Translations under genes and position numbers: made by a program | DNA from: Halococcoides cellulosivorans | GTDB taxonomy: Archaea; Halobacteriota; Halobacteria; Halobacteriales; Haloarculaceae | DNA: 64,000 nucleotides | Assembly: GCF_003058365.1 (NCBI RefSeq) | Contig: NZ_CP028858.1 | Span: 558,001-622,000 of the forward strand | Direction: 5' to 3' | Shown here: piece after piece, positions 1 through 7,188 of the stretch | Position numbering within the stretch: position 1 is the stretch's first letter | How the letters are laid out: each line of letters starts with the position of its first letter | Notes under the pieces: generated by a model | The model's input: only the letters and a program-made list of their open reading frames with translations | Database searches by the model: none | Told to the model about the DNA's origin: nothing

Positions 1-2
1 CG

Positions 3-305
3 ATGAGCACCGACAAACGGCGCGTTCAGTTCCGCGCTCCCGAGCGATTGATCGAACGGACTGACGCGCTCGCGGCCGTCCTGGGCGAGGATCGGACTGA
101 CCTTCTGGTGACGGCGCTTCGGGAGTACCTCCAGGACGCCGCTCACGACGACGTGCTGACCCAGGAGATCGCCGCCGCGTACTACGACGACGAGATCAGT
201 TCGGACCAGCTCGAATCACTCCTCGGCGCGGAAGAAGCGGCGAACGTCCGCGTGCTGGATCGGCAACTCGACGAGGCGTTCGTCGAGGACGTGGCCGACA
301 CGTGA
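3..305 (+). CDS. Ribbon-helix-helix antitoxin-like protein (module 1)
   Basis: Small acidic protein of 100 residues. Its N-terminal half has a ribbon-helix-helix pattern: a short basic strand near residues 5-11, then two helices ending in ALREYL near residue 41. The C-terminal half is acidic and probably wraps the toxin. It overlaps the following PIN-domain gene by 4 nt (ATG/TGA type junction), the usual antitoxin-first order. The likely role is to bind its own promoter and neutralise the PIN protein. It is a paralogue of the antitoxin at 1411-1770. The promoter lies outside the window. Role inferred from fold pattern and partner. Confidence 0.75.
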   Translation: MSTDKRRVQFRAPERLIERTDALAAVLGEDRTDLLVTALREYLQDAAHDDVLTQEIAAAYYDDEISSDQLESLLGAEEAANVRVLDRQLDEAFVEDVADT

Positions 306-805
306 CCGACCTCGTCGCCGACACCTCGGCACTCGTGAGCCTCGGCGTGACGGCGGATAGCGATCCTGACGTGCTGAGCGTCGTCCTCGATCGCTACGAT
401 CTCGTCGTGCCCGAGACCGTCGTGGACGAACTGCGGGACGTCGCCGCCTACGAGGACGCCCACGCGAGCGGTGCGCAAGCAGTCCTCGACCGATCGGCCT
501 ATCGGGTCGCGTCGGTGTCGCTCGATCCCGAGTTTCCACTCGACGCCGGAGAGAACGCCGCCGTCACGCTCGCCAGCGAGCGCGGCGCAGCGTTGATGCT
601 CTGTGACGAGTTCAGCCAGATCGGGCTGATCCACGCGTCGCTGGCCGAGACGCGACTCGTCACGACGCCGACGCTACTCGCGGCGCTGGTCGAAGACGGT
701 CGATTGACTGGCGACGAGGCCGAGCGCGCGCTCGACCGGATCGCATCGGTCCGGGACTGGGCGGCGAACGCGTACGTCCAGCGGGCGCGGACGCTGTTCG
801 AGTGA
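302..805 (+). CDS. PIN-domain protein, putative toxin (module 1)
   Basis: Protein of 167 residues that opens with VADTSALVSL, the first acidic strand of a PIN nuclease. Later acidic positions include the E of VVDELR near residue 44, the E of DAGENAAV near residue 83, and the D of LMLCDEF near residue 100. These match a Mg-dependent ribonuclease core. The start overlaps the RHH gene before it, so the two are translationally coupled. The closest relative in view is the PIN gene at 859-1407, which faces it tail to tail. VapC-like toxicity is inference. A non-toxic PIN role such as RNA processing is also possible. Confidence 0.72.
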   Translation: MTDLVADTSALVSLGVTADSDPDVLSVVLDRYDLVVPETVVDELRDVAAYEDAHASGAQAVLDRSAYRVASVSLDPEFPLDAGENAAVTLASERGAALMLCDEFSQIGLIHASLAETRLVTTPTLLAALVEDGRLTGDEAERALDRIASVRDWAANAYVQRARTLFE

Positions 806-858
806 TCGCTAGATTCCTCTTCGACAATCGGTGCACCGAGGATTTGAACACGCTCTCG

Positions 859-1407
859 CTATCCATCCAGCGTCGCCCCCACGGCCTGCACGTAGCTGTT
901 CGCGTCCCAGCTCCGAGACGGTCCGATCACGTCCAGGAGGTCACGCGCCTGGTCGACCGTGAGGTGGCCGTTCCGGGCGTAGTCTCGGATCAATCGCGGC
1001 GTCGGCACGAGCGTCGCTCCCTCGACGAGTGCGTGAATGCGCGCGAGGTGAGTGAACTCGTCGGTCAGCAGTGCGTCGACTGCGTTGGTATTCGCGAGGA
1101 CGATCGCAGCGGTTTCGCCCGTATCGAGGCCGTAGGTCGGGAGTTCGTCCGGTCCGCCGTCCTCGGCCAGCGGATCGACGACGCGGAAGTGCTCGCTCGC
1201 GGCGAGGACGTTCGTCGCCGCGGCGGCGTGAACGTCGTCGTAGCCAGCCATCTCCCGGAGTTCGTTTTCGACCTGTGTCGGGACGCTCACCCGAGTGCTC
1301 GTGAGCAGGTACTGCAACGGGTCGGGGTTGCTCGCGGTGTCGCTCGCGTCGGCTCTGGGGATCGCCAGGCTCACCAGCGAGCAGGTGTCGGCGACGACGG
1401 TCTCCAT
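859..1407 (-). CDS. PIN-domain protein, putative toxin (module 2)
   Basis: Protein of 182 residues starting METVVADTCSLVSL, with the same PIN acidic positions as module 1: ENELREMAGY, DTGETAAIVL and ALLTDEFTH. It follows its RHH partner by 3 nt on the minus strand. It shares layout and many residues with the protein at 302-805, including the VP-x-x-V-x-x-ELR-x-x-A-x-Y-x-D-x-H segment, so the two arose by duplication. The two toxin genes converge and are separated by 53 bp. Confidence 0.72.
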   Translation of the reverse strand: METVVADTCSLVSLAIPRADASDTASNPDPLQYLLTSTRVSVPTQVENELREMAGYDDVHAAAATNVLAASEHFRVVDPLAEDGGPDELPTYGLDTGETAAIVLANTNAVDALLTDEFTHLARIHALVEGATLVPTPRLIRDYARNGHLTVDQARDLLDVIGPSRSWDANSYVQAVGATLDG

Positions 1408-1410
1408 CGA

Positions 1411-1770
1411 TCAGTCCTCGGGGTCGACCGTCGCCGTCTCCCCGTCGTAGATATCGACGCCATCCTCCGGCGCGGAGAGATCGAGCGGCTCGGAGTCGAG
1501 GTCCCGTTTGAGCAGCTTCGCGGTGCGGGCTCGTTCGGTCCCGACCAGCGCTTCGAGGCGGTCGTACCCGATCTGGCCGTCGTAGTACGCCTCGGTGATG
1601 TCGTGGCGGAATCGCTCGTCGTCGGTCGCGTCGGCGATGTACTCGCGGAGCGCCTCGATGATGACGTCCGTTCGGTCGGTCCCTTCGATTTCGGCCAGGG
1701 CGTCGGCCTGTCCGACGAGGTCCGCTGGCGACCGGAAGTGGACGCGCTTGTGTTCGGAGTCTGCGACCAT
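1411..1770 (-). CDS. Ribbon-helix-helix antitoxin-like protein (module 2)
   Basis: Protein of 119 residues. The frame stays open upstream to 1809, but the ATG at 1770 (MVADSEHKRVHFRSP) aligns with the start of the module 1 antitoxin and is preferred. The RHH part ends in EALREYI. The acidic C-terminal tail is longer than in module 1. The PIN gene follows after 3 nt. The AT-rich stretch just upstream probably holds the promoter, which the protein likely autoregulates. Confidence 0.72.
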   Translation of the reverse strand: MVADSEHKRVHFRSPADLVGQADALAEIEGTDRTDVIIEALREYIADATDDERFRHDITEAYYDGQIGYDRLEALVGTERARTAKLLKRDLDSEPLDLSAPEDGVDIYDGETATVDPED

Positions 1771-2114
1771 GTGCACAGTATGTGTTCCGGGGACTAAAAT
1801 CGTGTGCATGGCGTGTGTCTGGAATTCGTGTTTGGTTCCGCGGTTTCTGTAAGCTGGGAATTCTCTTTCGGTATTTTCCGAACGCCCCCTCGCGCTCGAC
1901 GGCTACGAACTGCTCACGGGTCGCTTCGCTCCCCGTTCGCATCTCGTGGCCTCACTCCGTTCGGCCACGCTACCGCTGCGCGCGCCTTCGGCGTGCTTGC
2001 GGGTTCTCGCTCGCCGACCGCTCGGCCCCGTTCGATTTCCCACCTCTGCCGGCTGGGGCGGCGCAATTCGATTAACCGAATACCGCACTCGACCGTCGGT
2101 CACACCGAGGCACT

Positions 2115-2143
2115 GTTCCAGACGGCCCTTCGTGGGCTCACAC
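2115..2143 (+). repeat. Orphan CRISPR-repeat-like element upstream of cas6
   Basis: The first 11 nt, GTTCCAGACGG, match the array repeat start GTTTCAGACGG with one change, the same T-to-C change seen in the terminal repeat at 12822. The centre forms a hairpin (GCCC-TTCGT-GGGC) like the CCCC-TTGT-GGGG hairpin of the array repeat, but with different stem bases. The last 8 nt differ from the GTTGAAGC handle. It lies 19 bp upstream of the likely cas TATA box and 86 bp before cas6. It could be a regulatory mini-crRNA gene or a relic of an old array. Confidence 0.6.
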
Positions 2144-2161
2144 TTTCACCGTGGTTGCAGG

Positions 2162-2171
2162 AAATTTATGA
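2162..2171 (+). promoter_or_regulatory. Probable cas operon TATA box
   Basis: AAATTTATGA, 58 nt before the cas6 ATG, is the only clear AT-rich box close to the operon. It would give a short leader in which TGGGAGTG near 2211 can act as a ribosome binding site. Assigned by position and composition only. Confidence 0.45.
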
Positions 2172-2228
2172 CGAAAGCAATCGATCACCGACGCGTCATG
2201 CCAACAGCAATGGGAGTGCGATAATCGA

Positions 2229-2993
2229 ATGCGGGTTCTCGTCCGTTTGCGCGCCAGACGGGACGCCGCATACGACAATGCGTATCATCACAAACTCAGG
2301 GGCCGACTCTGGGGGGCACTGGAGGGGACGGAGTTCGACGCGGTTCACGACGAGAACCGTCCGAAGCCGTTCACGTACTCCAACCCGTTCCCGCCGGGCC
2401 AAATGGAAGCTGGCGACGAGCGGACGCTGCTCGTCGCCTCGCCAGAGGAGGAGTTGCTCGCGCACATCGCGGCCGACCTGCAGGAGGATCCAGAGCTAAA
2501 CATCGGTGAGATGCCCTTTACCGTCGAGGACTTCTCGCCGCTCGCGCCCGACGTGGGCGAACCCGGGACGCGGGGGACGCTCTCGACCGGAACGGGTGTA
2601 CTCGTTCGGATCCCGCCGTGGCGGTTCGACGAGTACGGAATCGACAGCGATCACGACGAAGCGGAGTTCTGGCGCCCGGAGCACAGTATGGAGCCGTTCC
2701 GCAACCAGATCGAGGCGAATCTGGACCAGAAACACAATCTGTTCTGTCCGGAGTATCTGCCCGGTCCGTCGGAGACCGAGGGCGAGTTGTTCGACGGCTA
2801 CGAGTTGCTCAAGACGTTCGCGATTCCAGTCACGCCGACGACCGGTGTGACCGAGACGTGGGTGTTGAGCAAATGGAAGTTCGATTACACTGTTCGGGAC
2901 GACGACCATCGACGGCATCTCAATCTGTTGTTGGATGTCGGGATTGGTGAGCGTAACTCGCTCGGATTTGGGTTCGTGAATGTCCAACAATGA
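2229..2993 (+). CDS. cas6: Cas6, CRISPR repeat endoribonuclease (type I-B)
   Basis: Protein of 254 residues that cuts the array transcript within each repeat, leaving the 8-nt 5' handle (GTTGAAGC here). It has the Cas6 size and start (MRVLVRLRARRDAAYDNAYH; the His near residues 19-20 may be catalytic, as in other archaeal Cas6). The C-terminus carries the glycine-rich RNA-binding loop, GIGERNSLGFGFVNV. It is the first gene of the cas operon, in the usual haloarchaeal order. It overlaps cas8b by 4 nt. Confidence 0.93.
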   Translation: MRVLVRLRARRDAAYDNAYHHKLRGRLWGALEGTEFDAVHDENRPKPFTYSNPFPPGQMEAGDERTLLVASPEEELLAHIAADLQEDPELNIGEMPFTVEDFSPLAPDVGEPGTRGTLSTGTGVLVRIPPWRFDEYGIDSDHDEAEFWRPEHSMEPFRNQIEANLDQKHNLFCPEYLPGPSETEGELFDGYELLKTFAIPVTPTTGVTETWVLSKWKFDYTVRDDDHRRHLNLLLDVGIGERNSLGFGFVNVQQ

Positions 2994-5248
2994 TGGCGAG
3001 AAACGTTTTCGAGACTGAAACACATCAAGACCGGCTTGAGGAAATCCTACTGGATCGATCGTACTCCTCAATATATGATATCACGGACCTGTACGGTCGA
3101 CTTCACAGCACGTATCTCTCCCTGAAATACGAAGGCGTCGGTGTCGACCAGAAATATATTGAGCAACGATTGACGCCTGAAGCCAGACCCGATTACTTTG
3201 AGCAGGGGATCGGGATGGTCAGTGTTCCAGTCAACATTTCGGAGAACACTGTCAGCTTTGGTACCGCTGGTGACGTAGTGGCAGCCGAAGCCGATTATGA
3301 CATGGATAGTATCGATCCCACTGCGCCGCTCTACGCCGAGCCCGTTGATCGGAAGAAACTCTTGCGTGTCGGGTACAGTCGTCAGGATAGTCGGGCAAGC
3401 GGGCACAATATGTCTCTCGCACATGATATCACGGACAAATCGCCAGCGAAGTGTGCAGGGTACATTAGGGATCTATTCACTCAGTGGTTGCAGTCAGACA
3501 TGGCGAGTGAGGTAGCAGAAGAACATCCAGACGGTGACCTCATCAACCGCCTTGCATCGTTGGAGTCAGAAGATCTCTCGAAGTTAGAAGAATCTGTCAA
3601 AGCAGAGTTCGAGAATCGGTTCCCCAGCGGGTTTACCGGTGTTCTTTCACTTCGAATTTTAACCGAGAACGGAGATCGGTTCAAGTATCCGGGCGAGTTT
3701 GAAGTCTTGAACGAGGTCACAAAACGTCGCTGGGTTGCCAATCAGATGCGGAGCTACTCTGAAGCAAAAGACAGCTCAGGAACAGCGACGGACTTTGTTA
3801 CGGGAGAACAGGGCGAAGTGTTCGGTGTCAGTGACTCCCCGCTTGAGCGACACCAGGGGAAGATGGCTGAGTCCTTTCCCGACCTTTCACCGGACGAAAG
3901 TTGGCGAAACAGACCGCTAAGCAGTGAGACTGCCTTTGCCATCATCAGTGGATCGTCCGTCGTCAAAGAGTTCGTCCATCTCCTCCGAGACGATACACGT
4001 CTCTATGTCATCCCGTACCTATCGAACCCGAATCCTGGGGAAGCAGTCGCACTGTACGACCTGGCTCGCAAGGCAATGGACGACGATGGCCAGATCGTCT
4101 CGGTGATCAGTGACGAATTGACTGACCGAAGTAGTCGGTTGTACGATTCCGGCGTTCAATTGTACTACTCGGTCGTCTATGAACCTGGTCGGAAATCGAA
4201 AATCCTGATCGAGGAACCGAGCGTTTCGGTCCAGAAAATGCGTTCGATCGCCGAGGCGCACACCGAACTCCTCGGTAGTGCATTGCTGGTTAGCCAGCCA
4301 AACAGACTGCCGCTGTTCCCGAGTCCACCATATGGCCGAACAAATAGTCAAACGGACGGCGACGAATATGACGGAAGTGAGTATCTCATGTCGTCGATGT
4401 CCGATGCTGTGTTTAGTGGGTTATTGAGTGGCGGGTACTTCGCGAGTACGTTCTTCGATCGAAAAGCCGACGCAGATGACGACAACTACGGTGCCAACGA
4501 TCCGTGGACGACCGCTACCCGACAGTGCCTGGGGCCAGATACCAGGCTCAACCCGGAGTGGCTCATGGACCAATACGTGCCACGCCTCGAGAATGAACAA
4601 CGCAGTTCTTTCGGTGAGGACGATCTCCCGGTGCCAGACTCATTGTTGACTCGCCAGTACGTTCAATATCAGGCATTAGCACGCGCTGGCGTTCTCGGTA
4701 TATCGGGTCAGGAGCCCGGTGACGCGCCACCCCTCACGCAACCCGTTCAAATCGATACTATGACAGACGACAGTAATCCAGCACGGCAGATGGCCGAGGA
4801 ACAATCGTTCGAGAACCGCGAACAGCGCCTCAATAAGTTCATCGAGGCACATCCTGCCCTCGACAAGAACGAAGAACGGCAGGGTGCGTTCCTTCTGGGG
4901 GCGCTGGTCGGACGTCTCGCAGCCTACCAAACGAGTCCAAAGAAGGACCTCTCGCGGACCGTAATGCGGCAGCATCCGATCAACTCGCTCACACTGCAGC
5001 GGTTTTCGACGACACTCAATCAGGTTCTTGACAAGAATGCGGTATACTCCGAGGAAGACGAGAACGTGAACTCGATCATGAACACTCGCTACGTGGAACG
5101 GCTGAACGATATCGTTCACTCAAAGCCACCCACCGAGTGGGACCTGAGTATCTCAGACCTGCGGATGCACTATGGCCTCGGCCTCTCGTACGGTCGAAGC
5201 GACACGTCGATCGGTACGTACAATGACGACGAAAGCAATAGCGAATAA
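2990..5248 (+). CDS. cas8b: Cas8b, large subunit of the type I-B Cascade complex
   Basis: Protein of 752 residues, the expected length for haloarchaeal Cas8b (Csh1 family). This subunit recognises the PAM on invading DNA and helps recruit Cas3. Assignment rests on its position between cas6 and cas7, its size and its overall character. I see no zinc-finger cysteine cluster. The start ATG overlaps the cas6 stop (ATGA). There is a second ATG immediately after the first, so the start could be one codon later. The cas7 start follows its stop by 15 nt. Confidence 0.9.
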   Translation: MMARNVFETETHQDRLEEILLDRSYSSIYDITDLYGRLHSTYLSLKYEGVGVDQKYIEQRLTPEARPDYFEQGIGMVSVPVNISENTVSFGTAGDVVAAEADYDMDSIDPTAPLYAEPVDRKKLLRVGYSRQDSRASGHNMSLAHDITDKSPAKCAGYIRDLFTQWLQSDMASEVAEEHPDGDLINRLASLESEDLSKLEESVKAEFENRFPSGFTGVLSLRILTENGDRFKYPGEFEVLNEVTKRRWVANQMRSYSEAKDSSGTATDFVTGEQGEVFGVSDSPLERHQGKMAESFPDLSPDESWRNRPLSSETAFAIISGSSVVKEFVHLLRDDTRLYVIPYLSNPNPGEAVALYDLARKAMDDDGQIVSVISDELTDRSSRLYDSGVQLYYSVVYEPGRKSKILIEEPSVSVQKMRSIAEAHTELLGSALLVSQPNRLPLFPSPPYGRTNSQTDGDEYDGSEYLMSSMSDAVFSGLLSGGYFASTFFDRKADADDDNYGANDPWTTATRQCLGPDTRLNPEWLMDQYVPRLENEQRSSFGEDDLPVPDSLLTRQYVQYQALARAGVLGISGQEPGDAPPLTQPVQIDTMTDDSNPARQMAEEQSFENREQRLNKFIEAHPALDKNEERQGAFLLGALVGRLAAYQTSPKKDLSRTVMRQHPINSLTLQRFSTTLNQVLDKNAVYSEEDENVNSIMNTRYVERLNDIVHSKPPTEWDLSISDLRMHYGLGLSYGRSDTSIGTYNDDESNSE

Positions 5249-5263
5249 CACGCCACTACAACA

Positions 5264-6289
5264 ATGACTGACAACACGACGGAAGACGACTTTGTCGAGA
5301 ACCGTTCGGAGATCGCTCTCGTTCTCGACGCCAAGGACACCAACCCGAATGGTGACCCACTAACAGCCGATAATGAGCCACGAATCGACCCAAATACGGG
5401 CCAGTGTATCGTGACCGATGTCCGGCTCAAGCGCTATCTGAGAGACCAGATCGAAGACGACGGTGACGCAATACTGATCAAGAACCCTGACGACGGCGTC
5501 TATACCAGGGAGAGGATGTACGAGGCGCTGTACGAGGAACTCGACGGAGATCCTGCAGATCTGGATGACGACGAGATCGTCGAAGGATTCCTCGGTGCTG
5601 CGACTGACGTTCGGTACTTCGGCGCGACCATTTCGGTCGACACTGATCTCGCCGAGCGACTGCCGGATCAATTCCAAGGCCCGGTACAGTTTGGCCACGG
5701 CCGGAGCTATCACGAAGTCGACCGGAATACCGAATCCAAGGAGCTAGCAACCGTTATCGGGAATAACGAGGACGACGAGCAAGGGACGTTCGCAACTGAT
5801 CATCGTATCGAGTACGGTGTCATCGGATTTGGCGGTCGGATCAACGAGAACGGTGCGGATGCGACCCACCTTACGAAAGCGGATGTGGCACGATTGGATA
5901 CGCTCATCTGGCGGTCACTGAAAAACCAGACGATGACCCGTTCGAAGGTCGGACAGCAGCCCCGGCTCTACCTCCGGGTCGAATACGGTCCCGACGCGTT
6001 CGAAATCGGGAGAATCAATGATCTCATCGGCGTGGAACCGGAAACAACAGTCTCGGAGATGAGAAGCGTCACCGATTATCAGCTTGACGTTCACCAGCTG
6101 ATTGCGGCGCTTGACGAGCATAGCGAGCGGATCGATACCGTGTACCTGACTGCGGATACTGCCGTCGAGTTCAAATTCTCGGATCAAAACTCCGGCGACC
6201 GTGACGATTTCAGTGAGGTTCTTACCCAGAAAATTGGAGAAGATGCGGTCGAAATGTATGATGTCTACGAGCGATACACGAATGAGTGA
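5264..6289 (+). CDS. cas7: Cas7, Cascade backbone protein (Csh2 family)
   Basis: Protein of 341 residues that polymerises along the crRNA. The N-terminal strand IALVLDAKDTNPNGDP is the Cas7/Csh2 hallmark (DxxNPNGDP), followed by VTDVRLKRYLRDQI. A glycine-rich segment (YGVIGFGGRINENG) lies near residues 185-200. The acidic C-terminus is typical of halophiles. A 51-bp gap separates it from cas5, with no promoter-like box seen, so co-transcription is likely. Confidence 0.94.
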   Translation: MTDNTTEDDFVENRSEIALVLDAKDTNPNGDPLTADNEPRIDPNTGQCIVTDVRLKRYLRDQIEDDGDAILIKNPDDGVYTRERMYEALYEELDGDPADLDDDEIVEGFLGAATDVRYFGATISVDTDLAERLPDQFQGPVQFGHGRSYHEVDRNTESKELATVIGNNEDDEQGTFATDHRIEYGVIGFGGRINENGADATHLTKADVARLDTLIWRSLKNQTMTRSKVGQQPRLYLRVEYGPDAFEIGRINDLIGVEPETTVSEMRSVTDYQLDVHQLIAALDEHSERIDTVYLTADTAVEFKFSDQNSGDRDDFSEVLTQKIGEDAVEMYDVYERYTNE

Positions 6290-6340
6290 GCGAAATCGGG
6301 TGCTCTATATCGACGCTCAAGCCCGACACCTGGTGAGACT

Positions 6341-7165
6341 ATGACGCAGACGCAGATCAAGGCCTTCGACAACAAACGGTCTGAGTTTCGGCCCGAGAAC
6401 TGCATCGGGTTCACAGTTACTTCTGGGTTTGCTCATTTCAAGAAGGTCGGCAACAATAGCGCGAAACCGACGTATCGCATTCCTCCCCGGACAACGCTTG
6501 CCGGGTTGCTGGCAGGCATATTGGGATACGACCGTGATTCCTATTATGACCTCTTCCAGCCCGAAAACTCTGCTGTATCGGTTGTTCCGCTCAATAATCC
6601 ACATACTGTGTCGATCTCGAACACGACGGTCAACACGAAAGCCGATGAGGCGATAAAATATATCCCTCCGAATGTTCACTACACGAAAGGCGTCGAAGCG
6701 CTGACGCCCGAATCCTACGTCGAACTCGACCGACAGCGCGATCCGTACGAGATGCTCGTCGATCCAGTGTATCGCGTCTATGTGTCATTGGCCGATAGAG
6801 ATGTCGAGTCAGAACTCTTCGACCGACTCGCGGAGTCACGCTATCACTACTCGCCGTCGCTTGGACTCTCGGAGTGTCTCGCAAAGATCGATGATGTTGA
6901 GCGCCACTCGCTGACGGAAACGAGTGGCGAGAGAATCGAGATCGATTCGACAGTCTGTGAGTTTGACGAGTCGACAGTCGTGCCTGAGCCGGAGGTGACG
7001 GTTCGCCGGGAACGCTCCCCACTCTACATGGAAGCGACCGAAGGTGGAGGTCGACGCACCACTGCATTCGGGAACGTGACGTACACCGTTGAACGAGACC
7101 GAAAAATTACTGTGAAGGATCGGCCCGCGTACGATACTGGACGCCATATTGTGAGCTTCAGTTAA
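6341..7165 (+). CDS. cas5: Cas5, Cascade subunit that caps the crRNA 5' handle
   Basis: Protein of 274 residues, the usual length for Cas5 of type I-B. The N-terminal region has the Cas5 RAMP start with CIGFTVTSGFAHFKKVG, followed by PTYRIPPRTTLAGLLAGILGY, the conserved segment that holds the RNA 5' handle. It lies between cas7 and cas3 in the canonical order and ends a few nt before the cas3 start region. Confidence 0.92.
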   Translation: MTQTQIKAFDNKRSEFRPENCIGFTVTSGFAHFKKVGNNSAKPTYRIPPRTTLAGLLAGILGYDRDSYYDLFQPENSAVSVVPLNNPHTVSISNTTVNTKADEAIKYIPPNVHYTKGVEALTPESYVELDRQRDPYEMLVDPVYRVYVSLADRDVESELFDRLAESRYHYSPSLGLSECLAKIDDVERHSLTETSGERIEIDSTVCEFDESTVVPEPEVTVRRERSPLYMEATEGGGRRTTAFGNVTYTVERDRKITVKDRPAYDTGRHIVSFS

Positions 7166-7188
7166 ATTACTTGAGGACATTTCACCAT

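Larger units (their letters stand above)
1771..2228. other. Intergenic region upstream of the cas operon
   Basis: 458 bp between two divergent units, with no convincing gene. The middle (about 1890-2050) is GC-rich with short self-complementary stretches and only shadow reading frames. The right part holds a CRISPR-repeat-like element (2115-2143) and the probable cas promoter (2162-2171). Confidence 0.6.

Noticed and set aside
1810-2103. Short frames in the gap upstream of the cas operon
   Set aside because: Overlapping frames on both strands with Arg-rich, motif-free products; no start signals.
3881-3896. Nine-base match in cas8b to the spacer-like part after the orphan repeat
   Set aside because: A 9-nt match is expected by chance over this length and is not at a promoter.
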